The notes under the pieces were generated by a model. It was not told where the DNA came from. It ran no database searches and was given only the letters and a program-made list of their open reading frames with translations. Source: Gammaproteobacteria bacterium (lineage in GTDB: Bacteria; Pseudomonadota; Gammaproteobacteria; Pseudomonadales; Cellvibrionaceae). Taken from it: a stretch of 64,000 nucleotides of DNA. Shown one piece after another: positions 45,239-54,774 of the stretch; the stretch's first letter is position 1, and every line of letters starts with the position of its first letter. Location of the stretch: positions 1-64,000 of the forward strand of contig JAGKWY010000017.1 of the NCBI GenBank assembly GCA_021151625.1, given 5' to 3'. Made by a program: the position numbers and the translations under genes.

Positions 45239-45282
45239 CGGGCTAAAGATTCAATAGCAGGTTAAAAATTCAATCACAGGTT
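45226..45282 (+). repeat. Three tandem 19-bp repeats at the end of the first permease gene
   Basis: Units AAAGATTCAATAGCGGGCT, AAAGATTCAATAGCAGGTT and AAAAATTCAATCACAGGTT lie head to tail. The first contains the TAG stop codon of the permease; the others extend into the 86-bp gap before the next gene. Confidence 0.75.
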
Positions 45283-45324
45283 TATCCAAGCCTAAGAATA
45301 TCGATTAAAAAATACGGGAATCCC

Positions 45325-46533
45325 ATGCTTGCCCTACCACCGATAATAAAACCACTGTTGCGCAAAAAACTGACATTGACGCTGCTGGCTTTGCAAATTG
45401 CATTGATCACCATGCTCGTCAGCAATATGGCGCACGTACTCAATGAAATAAATAAATTTTACCAGGCTGCCACAGGTATAGATGACCCTTACCTTGTGTG
45501 TTTTACCCTGCGTGTTCCGCCAGAGATGAAGGGCATTGTATTGGCCGATGGTTTGCGCGACCTGGAAAAAATCAAAGCAATTCCGGGCGTGGTTGATGTC
45601 GCGAGCCTGGATGCAATTCCCTTCGATGAGCGCTTTAACTTACGCACCGGCAATTTCACCAGAACCGCGGAGAATGATCTGCAACAAGTGAGTTTTGTAC
45701 GCAGCAATATTTCGCCTAATGCGTTAGCAACAATGGGCCTTACATTAATTGCCGGGCGCCAATTTGAAAACAGTGATATGGCCTTTACGTACAAAACTGA
45801 ACCCCGCGTGATTATTATTACGCAAGCCATGGCCAGGGCACTCTTTGGTGAAAATATTAACGCCATTGGCAAGGTAGTTTATGAAAAAGGCAAGCCGTAT
45901 GAAGTTATCGGGGTAACCGCTGATTGGCGCGGATTTTCCCCGCAGATGTATCGCCCCGAATCAACGGTATTTTTTCCCGAATACAATGAGGTAAACAAGG
46001 AGTTTCGCTACCTGATTCGTACCAGCACGCCGGAAATACGCACGCAGGTCATTCACGCGGTCGACCAATACATTGCACAGCAGTATCCGCAAGGACTAAT
46101 TTTTTACTCTGACAAGCTGGATACTATTGTTGAAAAATACAAAAACCATAGCACCATAAACTTGTTTATCATGATCACACTGGTGTTAAGCATTGCCTCC
46201 GTTGTTGCCATTGCAGGGCAAGCGTATTTTTCTGTGCACCAGCGACGTAAACACCTAGGCGTGTTGCGTGCACTGGGTGCTACACGTGGAAAACTTATTG
46301 CACAAATATTATTGGAAAATTCCGCAATCCTGTTCATAGGTTTACTGGCAGGCACAGCCCTGGCTCTCCTGCTGAGCCAGCTGATTTATCAAACGTCAGA
46401 TATAGTGGCCATATCACCCTGGTTTTTATTGGGTACCGCCGCCAGCATTTTTGCAGTCTGTTTACTCAGTGCGGTAATTCCCGCCTGGCAAGCAGGAAAA
46501 ATATCCCCCAGCCTCGCAACCCGTACTTTATAA
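45325..46533 (+). CDS. ABC transporter permease (FtsX/MacB-like), second
   Basis: A 402-aa permease with the same architecture as its upstream neighbour: N-terminal helix (LTLTLLALQIALITMLVSNM), periplasmic domain, and FtsX domain with HQRRKHLGVLRALGATRGKL and CLLSAVIPAWQAGKISP. It ends just before the response-regulator gene (31-bp gap). Confidence 0.9.
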   Translation: MLALPPIIKPLLRKKLTLTLLALQIALITMLVSNMAHVLNEINKFYQAATGIDDPYLVCFTLRVPPEMKGIVLADGLRDLEKIKAIPGVVDVASLDAIPFDERFNLRTGNFTRTAENDLQQVSFVRSNISPNALATMGLTLIAGRQFENSDMAFTYKTEPRVIIITQAMARALFGENINAIGKVVYEKGKPYEVIGVTADWRGFSPQMYRPESTVFFPEYNEVNKEFRYLIRTSTPEIRTQVIHAVDQYIAQQYPQGLIFYSDKLDTIVEKYKNHSTINLFIMITLVLSIASVVAIAGQAYFSVHQRRKHLGVLRALGATRGKLIAQILLENSAILFIGLLAGTALALLLSQLIYQTSDIVAISPWFLLGTAASIFAVCLLSAVIPAWQAGKISPSLATRTL

Positions 46534-46564
46534 TGCGCGCACAATAATTTTATTCCCGATACTT

Positions 46565-47944
46565 ATGACTAACATTCTGGTACTCGATGACAACCCGGCG
46601 GTGCTTACATCACTGCAAATTTTATTTGCGCTGAATGGTTTACCTTGTATTACCAGCGAGTATCCATCCCATGCGCTGGAACTTATCAAACAAGGCCGTG
46701 TTTCGCTAGTTATTGCGGATATGAATTTCCAGCGCGAAACCACCAGCGGTGAAGAAGGCAAACGCTTTTTTTATGCGGCACGCGCGCTTAACCCTGACTT
46801 GCCGATTATTTTATTAACCGGCTGGGCCGATTTGGCCAGCGCAGTAGAATTGGTTAAAGCCGGTGCAGCCGATTATTTAGCAAAGCCGTGGGACGACCAG
46901 AAGTTATTATTTGCAGTCAATAACTTGCTGGAGCTGAACGAGCTTGCGAGTCAACAGCGCGAACAAGCACTTGAGCGGCAACAACGGCGCCAGGCATTGG
47001 AAAACAAATTCGATCTCGCTGGCGTTGTTTATCAGTCAGATGCCATCTATCGCCTGCTCAGTACCTCAGTGCAAGTAGCCAAAGCAAATGTACCCATACT
47101 CATTACCGGCCCCAATGGTTCAGGCAAAGAAAAAATTGCGGAAATTATTCAACGCAACTCCTCCTTTAAAAATGGGCCGTTTATTCGTTTAAATGCGGGC
47201 GCTATGCCGCTGGATCTAATGGAAGCAGAAATGTTTGGTGCCGAGGCCGGGGCTTACACCGGAATAAAACACACCCGTATTGGCCACTTTGAACAGGCCC
47301 ATGGTGGTACTTTATTTCTGGATGAAATTGGCAACCTGCCCTTGAGTGGGCAAATGAAATTATTGCGTCTGTTGCAAACCGGAGAATTCCAACGCTTGGG
47401 CTCTACCCAGATACGCCACGCCCGTGTGCGTATTATTGCCGCCACCAATACCGATTTGCCGGCTGCAATTGCACGCGGCGAATTTCGCGAGGATTTGTAT
47501 TATCGTTTGAATGTGATTGAACTGCACACTCCTGCATTGGCGGAACGCAAGGAAGATATTCTGCCGCTTGCACGCCATTTTTTAAATGGCCGTCCCATTA
47601 CACCAGAGGCACTGCGCACCCTGGAGGCACACGATTGGCCCGGCAATGTGCGCGAATTGCAAAATACCATCCAGCGCGCATGCCTGTTGGCAAACAGCCA
47701 CAATATTGAAGCAAAGGACCTGCAATTACCGGCACAAAAAATTAAAACTCGCCCGTTGTTCGAGCCAAACGAAGAACAATTGCGTCAATGCCTAACCCAG
47801 GCGGCCAATGTTGCAGATGCCGCGCGACAACTCGGACTGAGCCGGCAGGCGCTTTATCGCCGCATGGAAAAATATGCAATTAATTCCGAGGAGTATTTTT
47901 CCTCAGGCCATAAACCCGATACAGATTCGGCAACGGCATCATGA
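46565..47944 (+). CDS. Sigma-54-dependent response regulator (NtrC family)
   Basis: A 459-aa activator with three parts. The receiver domain has acidic pocket VLDDN and phospho-acceptor Asp52 (VIADMNF). The AAA+ domain has Walker A GPNGSGKEKI near residue 182 and Walker B GTLFLDEIGNL near 250. A Fis-type HTH closes it (AADAARQLGLSRQALYRRM-like). The sigma-54-contact loop reads GAYTGI (residues 229-234) instead of GAFTGA. It overlaps the kinase gene by 4 bp. Target sites are probably the dyads at 41,530, giving control of its own transporter operon. Confidence 0.93.
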   Translation: MTNILVLDDNPAVLTSLQILFALNGLPCITSEYPSHALELIKQGRVSLVIADMNFQRETTSGEEGKRFFYAARALNPDLPIILLTGWADLASAVELVKAGAADYLAKPWDDQKLLFAVNNLLELNELASQQREQALERQQRRQALENKFDLAGVVYQSDAIYRLLSTSVQVAKANVPILITGPNGSGKEKIAEIIQRNSSFKNGPFIRLNAGAMPLDLMEAEMFGAEAGAYTGIKHTRIGHFEQAHGGTLFLDEIGNLPLSGQMKLLRLLQTGEFQRLGSTQIRHARVRIIAATNTDLPAAIARGEFREDLYYRLNVIELHTPALAERKEDILPLARHFLNGRPITPEALRTLEAHDWPGNVRELQNTIQRACLLANSHNIEAKDLQLPAQKIKTRPLFEPNEEQLRQCLTQAANVADAARQLGLSRQALYRRMEKYAINSEEYFSSGHKPDTDSATAS

Positions 47945-49341
47945 ACTATTCATTGCGCCTGCTTGCATTAATCGTTGGTAATTGCCTGGCACTAGGTAGC
48001 GGCCTGCTGGTTTACCGTGCAATAGACAACCTCGGCAGCGCATTGGCCTGTGGCTTTTTAGTGATGGTGCTGGTCACCTGGTTGTCCTATCGCCTGTTTG
48101 GCAAACCATTGAATCAATTTTTAAATACTCTGGAAGCGGCACTACTGCATTTGAAGGACGGTGAATTTTCCCTGCAATTGCCCAGGCAAAAAAATTCACA
48201 ATTTAATCAGCTGGCACAATTGTTTAATCAGGTCATCGCCAGGTTGCGCGAAGACCAAACGCATTTATTGCAACGCGATTTAATGTTGAACCGCGTATTT
48301 GAAACTGTCTCCTCCGCACTGGTATTAACCGATGCACGCCAAAAAATTGTGTTGTGCAATCCCACCGCGCGGCAGCTATTAAATCAGGGCAGACCTGTGC
48401 GCGGGCTTTCTTTACAGGAGCTTGTTGCCACCATGCCGGCATTACTACAAGAATCAATTAATCACCAGCAGAACCTGATGTTTACCCTGGAGAAGCCGCA
48501 AGCCGCGCACAAGGATAATGCAAATGCGCAAGCTGGTTTAAACGAAGACGCAAACACTGAAGCTGAAAGCTGGTATTTATTCTGCGAAAAATTCCAGCTA
48601 CATGGCTATGAACATTGCCTATATCATTTTCAACCCTTAACTCAGGCACTGGCGCGTAGCGAGGTAGATACCTGGAAAAAAGTGATTCGGGTATTTAGCC
48701 ATGAACTTAACAATTCCCTTGCACCTGTTTCTTCACTGGCACATTCAGGCCTGCAACTGGTTCAGCGCACAGATTTACCAGAACCACAGCGGGAATTGCT
48801 GGAAAAAATCCTGACTACTGTGCAAGAACGCTCCGCTCACCTGCGCGACTTTTTAGGCGACTATGCACAGCTTTCTCGTTTGCCAATCCCGGTGCGCGAG
48901 CCGATCGACTGGCTCGCGCTTTTAACCAATATACAAGGATTAATTTATTTCACATTAGACAACTGTCGCACTTATCGAAGCGGATTTGCCGACCCCGCAC
49001 AAATTTCACAAGTACTAATTAATCTGATAAAAAATGCACACGAGGCAGGCGCCAGCGAGAAGGGAATTAATGTGCAGATCAAAGAACAAGGCGATTGGGA
49101 TGTCATTAGTATTAATGACGATGGCAGTGGCATGAGCGAAGAACAATTAAAACAAGCAATGTTGCCCTTCTATTCTACCAAGCGCGATGGCTCCGGCCTT
49201 GGTTTAGCGCTCTGCCGAGAGATTATTGAAGCGCACAACGGCCGCCTTCACTTTGCCAATCTACCAGAGCAAGGACTGAGCGTTTCTATTTGGCTTCCCG
49301 CACATAAAATCACTATCGAACAACGCCTCACCTCGCTTTAA
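47941..49341 (+). CDS. Sensor histidine kinase (NtrY-like)
   Basis: A 466-aa membrane kinase with two N-terminal helices (about residues 5-22 and 30-50) and almost no periplasmic loop, so it probably senses within the membrane or cytoplasm. A PAS-like region (about 110-235) follows, then the H-box with His254 in FSHELNNSLAPV and an ATPase domain (N-box NLIKNAHEAG, DDGSGMSEEQ, GSGLGLALCREII). It is the likely partner of the regulator it overlaps. Confidence 0.92.
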   Translation: MNYSLRLLALIVGNCLALGSGLLVYRAIDNLGSALACGFLVMVLVTWLSYRLFGKPLNQFLNTLEAALLHLKDGEFSLQLPRQKNSQFNQLAQLFNQVIARLREDQTHLLQRDLMLNRVFETVSSALVLTDARQKIVLCNPTARQLLNQGRPVRGLSLQELVATMPALLQESINHQQNLMFTLEKPQAAHKDNANAQAGLNEDANTEAESWYLFCEKFQLHGYEHCLYHFQPLTQALARSEVDTWKKVIRVFSHELNNSLAPVSSLAHSGLQLVQRTDLPEPQRELLEKILTTVQERSAHLRDFLGDYAQLSRLPIPVREPIDWLALLTNIQGLIYFTLDNCRTYRSGFADPAQISQVLINLIKNAHEAGASEKGINVQIKEQGDWDVISINDDGSGMSEEQLKQAMLPFYSTKRDGSGLGLALCREIIEAHNGRLHFANLPEQGLSVSIWLPAHKITIEQRLTSL

Positions 49342-49895
49342 AAACCGCACTTCTTAGGAAGTTTTTCGTGTTAACAACCTTATCCCCAATAAAAAAACCT
49401 GCAATAAACTGAAGAAAATCATGCCGCCGGCTCAATTATTTTTGAGAAGACCATCACACGCTTTACTAATTTTCATTTTTGTTCGCTAAAAAATCGGTTT
49501 CTTTAACCGACACATCTTTATGTTAATTTTTTTTCTTCCCTCCCAAAACAGTCGCAAACTGAAATGTCATAGCGGCTAACCAAGTGACAACTCAATGTTT
49601 TGCATGTCATTAAAAGTCACTCAAAATAACCTTCCAACAACAATAAAACATAAAAATTACAATATTTATTTTGTTTACTTCAGAAAAAAATAACCCTAAA
49701 AACACCTACATAAAACCCATGAAATTTCCTGTCATTTAAATGCGTAGCAATAAAATTTTCACTATTTTAAATTAAAAAAAAGCACTGAAGTGCCCCTACT
49801 GAAGGTTTCTATAGATCCTTAGCAGTCTGCCAATGAAAGGAATCAACTTAACCAATATTAATTATTTAAAATTTTTACGATCAAGGAGCGTTGTC
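49342..49895 (+). promoter_or_regulatory. Long AT-rich leader before the secreted-protein cluster
   Basis: About 550 bp without a gene. It begins with a weak terminator-like hairpin (ACTTC-TTAG-GAAGT then TTTTT, 49349-49366) closing the kinase operon; the rest is strongly AT-rich. It presumably contains the promoter of the gene at 49,896, but I cannot mark defined boxes. Confidence 0.45.
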
Positions 49896-51167
49896 GTGGA
49901 TAACAATAAAGAGTTAAATTTCGCCTTAAGCAATAAAACCATCAAAAAATTACTCGGGGTTGGTGTTTTATGTTTGCTAGGGAGCTGCATTTCTTTGTGC
50001 GCTATCGCCTTTCCGGTGTCGCCTGCAACAAAAGATATTGCCAGCAAGTTCCCAATCGAGCTGCAACAAAAATATGCATTCTTCGCAGACTCACAAGATC
50101 CAACCCTGGGTTATTACGTCGCAAAACAGGCAGGTATTACCACCAAGCCTGGCTCCACCAGTGTGAACTTAAGCGTTACCTCAGCACTATCCAGCGAGCC
50201 CTATCTTCCGCCAGAACAGCTAAAGATAAATGGATCGTTCGACTCCACTGGCCCACAAACAGATATCACTTATTTGCTAAATACTGCAAAAAAAATTGGC
50301 TTGACACTTAGCCCCGCCCCCATCAGTGACGCAGAAACATTTTTTATTGCCGACGGTTTTATTACTGATGCCAGTGGAAAAATTCAACCCTACTGCACAT
50401 TTCAACCGGTCGTTTTACCCAACGGCGTCACCCTACAACTTCCCAGTTGCAGCGCGATGGATCAAAACGGAGTCATAAGGCCACTGCAAAGCATTTATGC
50501 ACTGGATTCTTCAGCCATTAATAAATATGGAAATGTACAACAACAGCTCGCATTCAATGCAAAAGCCTTTGGCCAGCTATCGCCACTGGTTTCTGAAGTA
50601 CTCGCCTCTGGCGCAGGTTGGGATAACTTTTTTTCCGGGCAACTGCGCTGGCAAATTAACAACGGCAAGCGCATTGAAATTGCGACAGTCACCGTAAACT
50701 GGATAGATCTCTATGCAGAATTAGTAAAATACATGGCGGACATTAATTATGTGATGACAGAGCAAGATGCTTACTTGCTTGCCATTCGTATCATTAAAGA
50801 TACGCGCCTCGCCAACACCGTTAAGATTAAATTAGCCCCTGGCTATTCCTGGGGCCCCTGGTGGAACCCCAACCTGCCTTTGCTGGAAAATGTCGCTAAC
50901 GAACTAGTACGCGTAGCAAAAAGTAAATCACTTATTATTGTTGAAGCTAAAGCACCGGGAGCCAATTCCGCAAAACGCTTCTACACACTCAACATCGATT
51001 ATAAAAAATTATTTGAAACTCCCGTTCAAACATTTGCCCTCTATCAGCGCAATAACACTACCGATATCTACGCTTACACCGACCTCAGCATTCAATGTGT
51101 GATTGGGGAAATTGATGGCGAAGTTATCTGGAATTTTACTGATCAGCGCTGCGACTACCTACGCTAA
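49896..51167 (+). CDS. Exported protein A of an unrecognised cluster
   Basis: A 423-aa protein from GTG 49896, chosen because AAGGAG (49883-49888) lies 7 bases upstream; an ATG at 49833 lacks such a site. A hydrophobic export segment follows (LLGVGVLCLLGSCISLCAIA). The mature part has the block KYAFFADSQDPTLGYYVAKQ, a mid-region IADGFITDASGKIQPYC and ASGAGWDNFFSGQLRWQI. Comparable blocks occur in the proteins at 51,262 and 54,775, suggesting a shared family. No enzymatic motif is evident. Confidence 0.7.
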   Translation: MDNNKELNFALSNKTIKKLLGVGVLCLLGSCISLCAIAFPVSPATKDIASKFPIELQQKYAFFADSQDPTLGYYVAKQAGITTKPGSTSVNLSVTSALSSEPYLPPEQLKINGSFDSTGPQTDITYLLNTAKKIGLTLSPAPISDAETFFIADGFITDASGKIQPYCTFQPVVLPNGVTLQLPSCSAMDQNGVIRPLQSIYALDSSAINKYGNVQQQLAFNAKAFGQLSPLVSEVLASGAGWDNFFSGQLRWQINNGKRIEIATVTVNWIDLYAELVKYMADINYVMTEQDAYLLAIRIIKDTRLANTVKIKLAPGYSWGPWWNPNLPLLENVANELVRVAKSKSLIIVEAKAPGANSAKRFYTLNIDYKKLFETPVQTFALYQRNNTTDIYAYTDLSIQCVIGEIDGEVIWNFTDQRCDYLR

Positions 51168-51261
51168 CTCACAACTACCCAGAATTATTCACTTCTCTAA
51201 GGAGGGGTAATAATAGTGCACATTCCGTGCAGCACATTAACCAACACCAGGAGGATGTTTT

Positions 51262-52515
51262 ATGAATTTCACCAAGAAAGCTCATATAGTTGCGCTGGCT
51301 TCAGCAATGGCTGTTCCCATGCTTGCCAATGCCAGCCCGGTTGCACCTGAACAGAAACCCGTACCGGTTCGCTTCAGTGCAGAGGTGCTCGCCAACTTTG
51401 AATTGTATGCCGATAGCGATAACAACAAATTGGTTTGGTACGTACCTAAATACGGTTCAGTGGCCATGCTTGGCACTCCGTCAAACCCGGTGCCACGTTT
51501 TAACGCCAATTATTTCACCGAGTTTAGTGGCGCTTTTGCGGGGCAAACTGTTGCTGTGTTAGGTGGCTCTTTCTCTACCGCTGGTTTTGCTCCGCAGCGT
51601 ACTCAATTACAAAATGAGGCAACGAGCCTGGGCGTACAAATTGCGCCCGCACAAGCTAAAAAAGCCACCACTAAATTTATTGTGAGCGGCCTGGATACCG
51701 ATGGAAAACTACATGCAAACTGCACCACTACCAAGCTGTTAGTTACTAACCCGGTGACTGGTGTTACCACTGAAGTTTCCATGCCCAAGTGCGAAGTGGT
51801 ATATGAGGATGGCACGATTAAAGAGGTGGATACTATTCAAAAATTCACCGCACTGGTTCCTACCGGACAGACCTCGGTATCTACCAGTATTCCATTCCAG
51901 GCCAAAACCACTCCGGACTACACCAACTCGGTGACATCAAATCTGGCCTCTGGCGCAAACTTTGACGAATCGCTCTCCGCCGTTGTGGATTGGGAAATTC
52001 CTACCAGCTCCATTACACGCACAGCGCGTTTTACTATCAATTACAACCAGGTATTTGAAAAGGCCACCACCTTTGCTGCCATTCACAACTGGGCTTGTGT
52101 AGATATAGAAGTATCTACCTTTTTCCAACGCCTGGTGCGCGATGGCAGCATCAAAGTGGAATACCTGAATGCCAGTAACCAATGGGTATTGAATGCGCCT
52201 AATGCATCAGATTTTGTCGGTGCAGTCGCTGCGCTTGAGCGTGAAATTCGCAACGAAATCTTTTCTGAAATGACCAGCTACGCCCAACCAAACCTGCCTA
52301 ATGTGAGCCGTCAAGCGAGTGCTGTTTTCACCCTGCGCGCTAACTATGAGAAACAAATTTTTAGCGTCAATGAAACTCGCGTATTCAACTACAACCCGGG
52401 TCCTGTGATAAAAACAGCGCGCACCGATATGTTTGTTGGCTGCTTGACCGGCGGCTTTGGTTTGCCTGTAGTAGCGTCTACCGCACCTAATTGCAAAGCG
52501 TTATTCGGCATTTAA
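51262..52515 (+). CDS. Exported protein B of an unrecognised cluster
   Basis: A 417-aa secreted protein with a clean signal peptide (AHIVALASAMAVPMLANA) and a very strong ribosome site (AGGAGG, 7 bases). Blocks FELYADSDNNKLVWYVPKYG, SGLDTDGKLHANC and ASGANFDESLSAVVDWEI parallel protein A. Paired cysteines suggest disulfide formation outside the cytoplasm. A strong terminator follows, so it may be made in higher amounts than its neighbours. Confidence 0.72.
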   Translation: MNFTKKAHIVALASAMAVPMLANASPVAPEQKPVPVRFSAEVLANFELYADSDNNKLVWYVPKYGSVAMLGTPSNPVPRFNANYFTEFSGAFAGQTVAVLGGSFSTAGFAPQRTQLQNEATSLGVQIAPAQAKKATTKFIVSGLDTDGKLHANCTTTKLLVTNPVTGVTTEVSMPKCEVVYEDGTIKEVDTIQKFTALVPTGQTSVSTSIPFQAKTTPDYTNSVTSNLASGANFDESLSAVVDWEIPTSSITRTARFTINYNQVFEKATTFAAIHNWACVDIEVSTFFQRLVRDGSIKVEYLNASNQWVLNAPNASDFVGAVAALEREIRNEIFSEMTSYAQPNLPNVSRQASAVFTLRANYEKQIFSVNETRVFNYNPGPVIKTARTDMFVGCLTGGFGLPVVASTAPNCKALFGI

Positions 52516-52543
52516 TCTCATAAAGCATTATTTATTAATACTC

Positions 52544-52570
52544 AGGAAGCGGGCAACCGCTTCCTTTTTT
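52544..52570 (+). terminator. Strong rho-independent terminator
   Basis: AGGAAGCGG-GCAA-CCGCTTCCT stem with T-run, between exported proteins B and C. Confidence 0.92.
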
Positions 52571-52584
52571 AAACAGGGGGTTTT

Positions 52585-53433
52585 ATGAAAAAGCTAATGT
52601 TTTTTTGTTGTGCAATGGTGATATCGCTGATCTCATTTAATAGCCACGCAGACTTATCCGGTTATGACCTGGAAAAGCGAAAAATATTCAGTGATTTTAT
52701 TTTCCTACCGATCACCGGTAGCGATAAACAAGGTTCTTTTTTATATACACGCTATAAAAAAGCCCTATCAACACCAACCAACTACGCAACAGGCTGGCGA
52801 TCAATATCTCTGTCACTAAATCCAGCTGCAATTAATTCCACAGAATACAACCAATTTATTCTGGACAACGGTATTCTGGATAACAGAAAAAACCTAATCC
52901 CGGCAGACGCAACTCTATGCCAATTATCGACTGAAGCCAGACGAAAAATATCTGAATTGGGACTAGTCTTTACCACAGTATTTCTGGGCGGCAGTTATCC
53001 AAAAGCCTGCTCGCTAGTTATTCGCTACTATACAACGGCACTGAGCGCTCAGGAAAAAGCACTCGTAGATTATCTGACTGCCAACAGTGTTATTTCACTC
53101 TCCTTCAGAATTGAGGAGCAATTGTCTCCAGCCATCAACGTCAGCTTTTCTGAAATTCTATTTGAGCTCAATAGTCTCGGTGCACTACAAAAAGACAGCG
53201 CCAATAACTATCAAGGCCCCTTGTCTGCTGTTACTTATCATGCAGCCCAGCTGCCTTCCAGTTTATTTGGTGAGGCAGGTTCGCTGCCTATTTCCTTTAA
53301 AGCCTGGGAATTATTTTTAAACACCTTCACCCTGAGTGGAAAAATACTGAAAGTTCAGCTTACCAGTAGCAATGAATTTTTATCGGTTCCTGCCGTTCGG
53401 GAAGAAATTATTAACGTCAATGCGACGCTGTAA
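52585..53433 (+). CDS. Exported protein C of an unrecognised cluster
   Basis: A 282-aa protein with signal peptide (KKLMFFCCAMVISLISFNSHA). The mature domain has FIFLPITGSDKQGSFLYTRY and LSFRIEEQLSPAINVSFSEI and two cysteines. Similarity to A and B is weak (the early FIF-x-D-x-L-Y pattern only). It lies 14 bp after a terminator and 16 bp before the cytochrome gene, so C and the cytochrome form an operon. Confidence 0.62.
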   Translation: MKKLMFFCCAMVISLISFNSHADLSGYDLEKRKIFSDFIFLPITGSDKQGSFLYTRYKKALSTPTNYATGWRSISLSLNPAAINSTEYNQFILDNGILDNRKNLIPADATLCQLSTEARRKISELGLVFTTVFLGGSYPKACSLVIRYYTTALSAQEKALVDYLTANSVISLSFRIEEQLSPAINVSFSEILFELNSLGALQKDSANNYQGPLSAVTYHAAQLPSSLFGEAGSLPISFKAWELFLNTFTLSGKILKVQLTSSNEFLSVPAVREEIINVNATL

Positions 53434-53449
53434 ATAAACGGGGAGCAAC

Positions 53450-54574
53450 ATGTTACGGATTTTGGTGTGCATGATTTTTTGCAGTTGTCAGTTTGCGATA
53501 GCCATGACTTTACCGAATAATCAGGAGTGCGCTGAGTGTCACTTTTCATCGCGCACTCAGGTTGCGGAAAAATTCCCTACCGGTTTCGGCCGCTGGGAAA
53601 ATGCCCAGTGCTTCGGTTGCCATAATGAATTGACAGAAGTCGCCACCATTCACTTACAAGGAAAGCAAGACCCGCGTTTCTCCTCCCTGCCGATTTCTGA
53701 TGATCGGATTAATCGCATGGAACGCGATCCTTTACCTTACTTGAATGCTGCTTTTGATCCTATTGAAACTGCAGGCCGCAGTAGAACCAATGCGCACAAC
53801 CTGACCAATTTTTTGCGCCGCCCCCATGGCCAGTGTTCAGCAGATGGAGTTTGCTCTGCACCTTTGATGATGGCTTATCCGGATTTTAAAAAAGCCAGCA
53901 CAGTTGATACTAATAACCCACACATGCGCGAGCATAGCGAACTGGGTAAAAGCCTGTTTCAAAGCAAGTGCGCCAGTTGCCATGCAGCGAGCGATATATC
54001 GCGCTACAACCCTACAGCAATGAGTTTATTTTCTGCAGATTGGATTTATCAGTATGCAAACCGGCACATCCAGAAGGAAAACCGCCAGATGCCAAAGGTG
54101 TCTGTCACCCAAGCAGACAGCAACTACTTACATGCATATTTTCAATCGGTCCGAACCGAAAAAGAGGCGGAGGTAGACGCCCTGGCAAAAAAATATATCG
54201 CCAATTTTCAAAATAAAAACACCACCCTGCCAACCGCTGAAATCAATTATATGTGGCAAAAATTTTGGCGCGATGGCAGCTGTGTACACTGCCATTCCAT
54301 CGGCGGGAGAGCCACTGCAAAATTCGATACATCAACCCAGGGCATTGTCACCTGGCTAAAAAACAATGACCCGCAGCAATTGGTGGACAGATTAATAACC
54401 CGACATGCAGAACAACAAGTGGGGATAGGTGCAGAAAAACCTGGCATGCCCATGACCGGAAAGCCACTTTCATTTACCGCAATTACCATATTGGCAACCT
54501 GGATTAATATGGGCTGCCCGGATAAAGACCTTAAGAAATTTTGTGTGCCAAAAACAGTAGCATCAACACCTTAA
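53450..54574 (+). CDS. Four-heme c-type cytochrome of an unrecognised cluster
   Basis: A 374-aa exported cytochrome. After the signal peptide (LVCMIFCSCQFAIAM) come four CxxCH heme sites: C27-AECH, C54-FGCH, C174-ASCH and C278-VHCH. The first two are close together in a small module; the others head two mono-heme-type modules ending in MPKVSV and GMPMTGKP, whose methionines could be axial ligands. The long insert at about residues 65-170 has two extra cysteines. I do not recognise the family. It would work in the periplasm or outside, accepting or donating electrons for its exported neighbours. Confidence 0.8.
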   Translation: MLRILVCMIFCSCQFAIAMTLPNNQECAECHFSSRTQVAEKFPTGFGRWENAQCFGCHNELTEVATIHLQGKQDPRFSSLPISDDRINRMERDPLPYLNAAFDPIETAGRSRTNAHNLTNFLRRPHGQCSADGVCSAPLMMAYPDFKKASTVDTNNPHMREHSELGKSLFQSKCASCHAASDISRYNPTAMSLFSADWIYQYANRHIQKENRQMPKVSVTQADSNYLHAYFQSVRTEKEAEVDALAKKYIANFQNKNTTLPTAEINYMWQKFWRDGSCVHCHSIGGRATAKFDTSTQGIVTWLKNNDPQQLVDRLITRHAEQQVGIGAEKPGMPMTGKPLSFTAITILATWINMGCPDKDLKKFCVPKTVASTP

Positions 54575-54774
54575 TAAAAACGAAACAAATTTGTAACCAG
54601 CGAATGACATGAATTAATTTTGTTGATTGAGATGTTATCTTGCGTGAAGGCGTTGGCAATCCCGTGCAGATTTCTGCCGCCTTATTTTCCTGCCATGTTA
54701 GCGTATTCTCACTAGCAGCCTCAGGCGAGCACTGATTGGTTAACCACCTTCTACTTTTTTGCAGATGACCGCAC

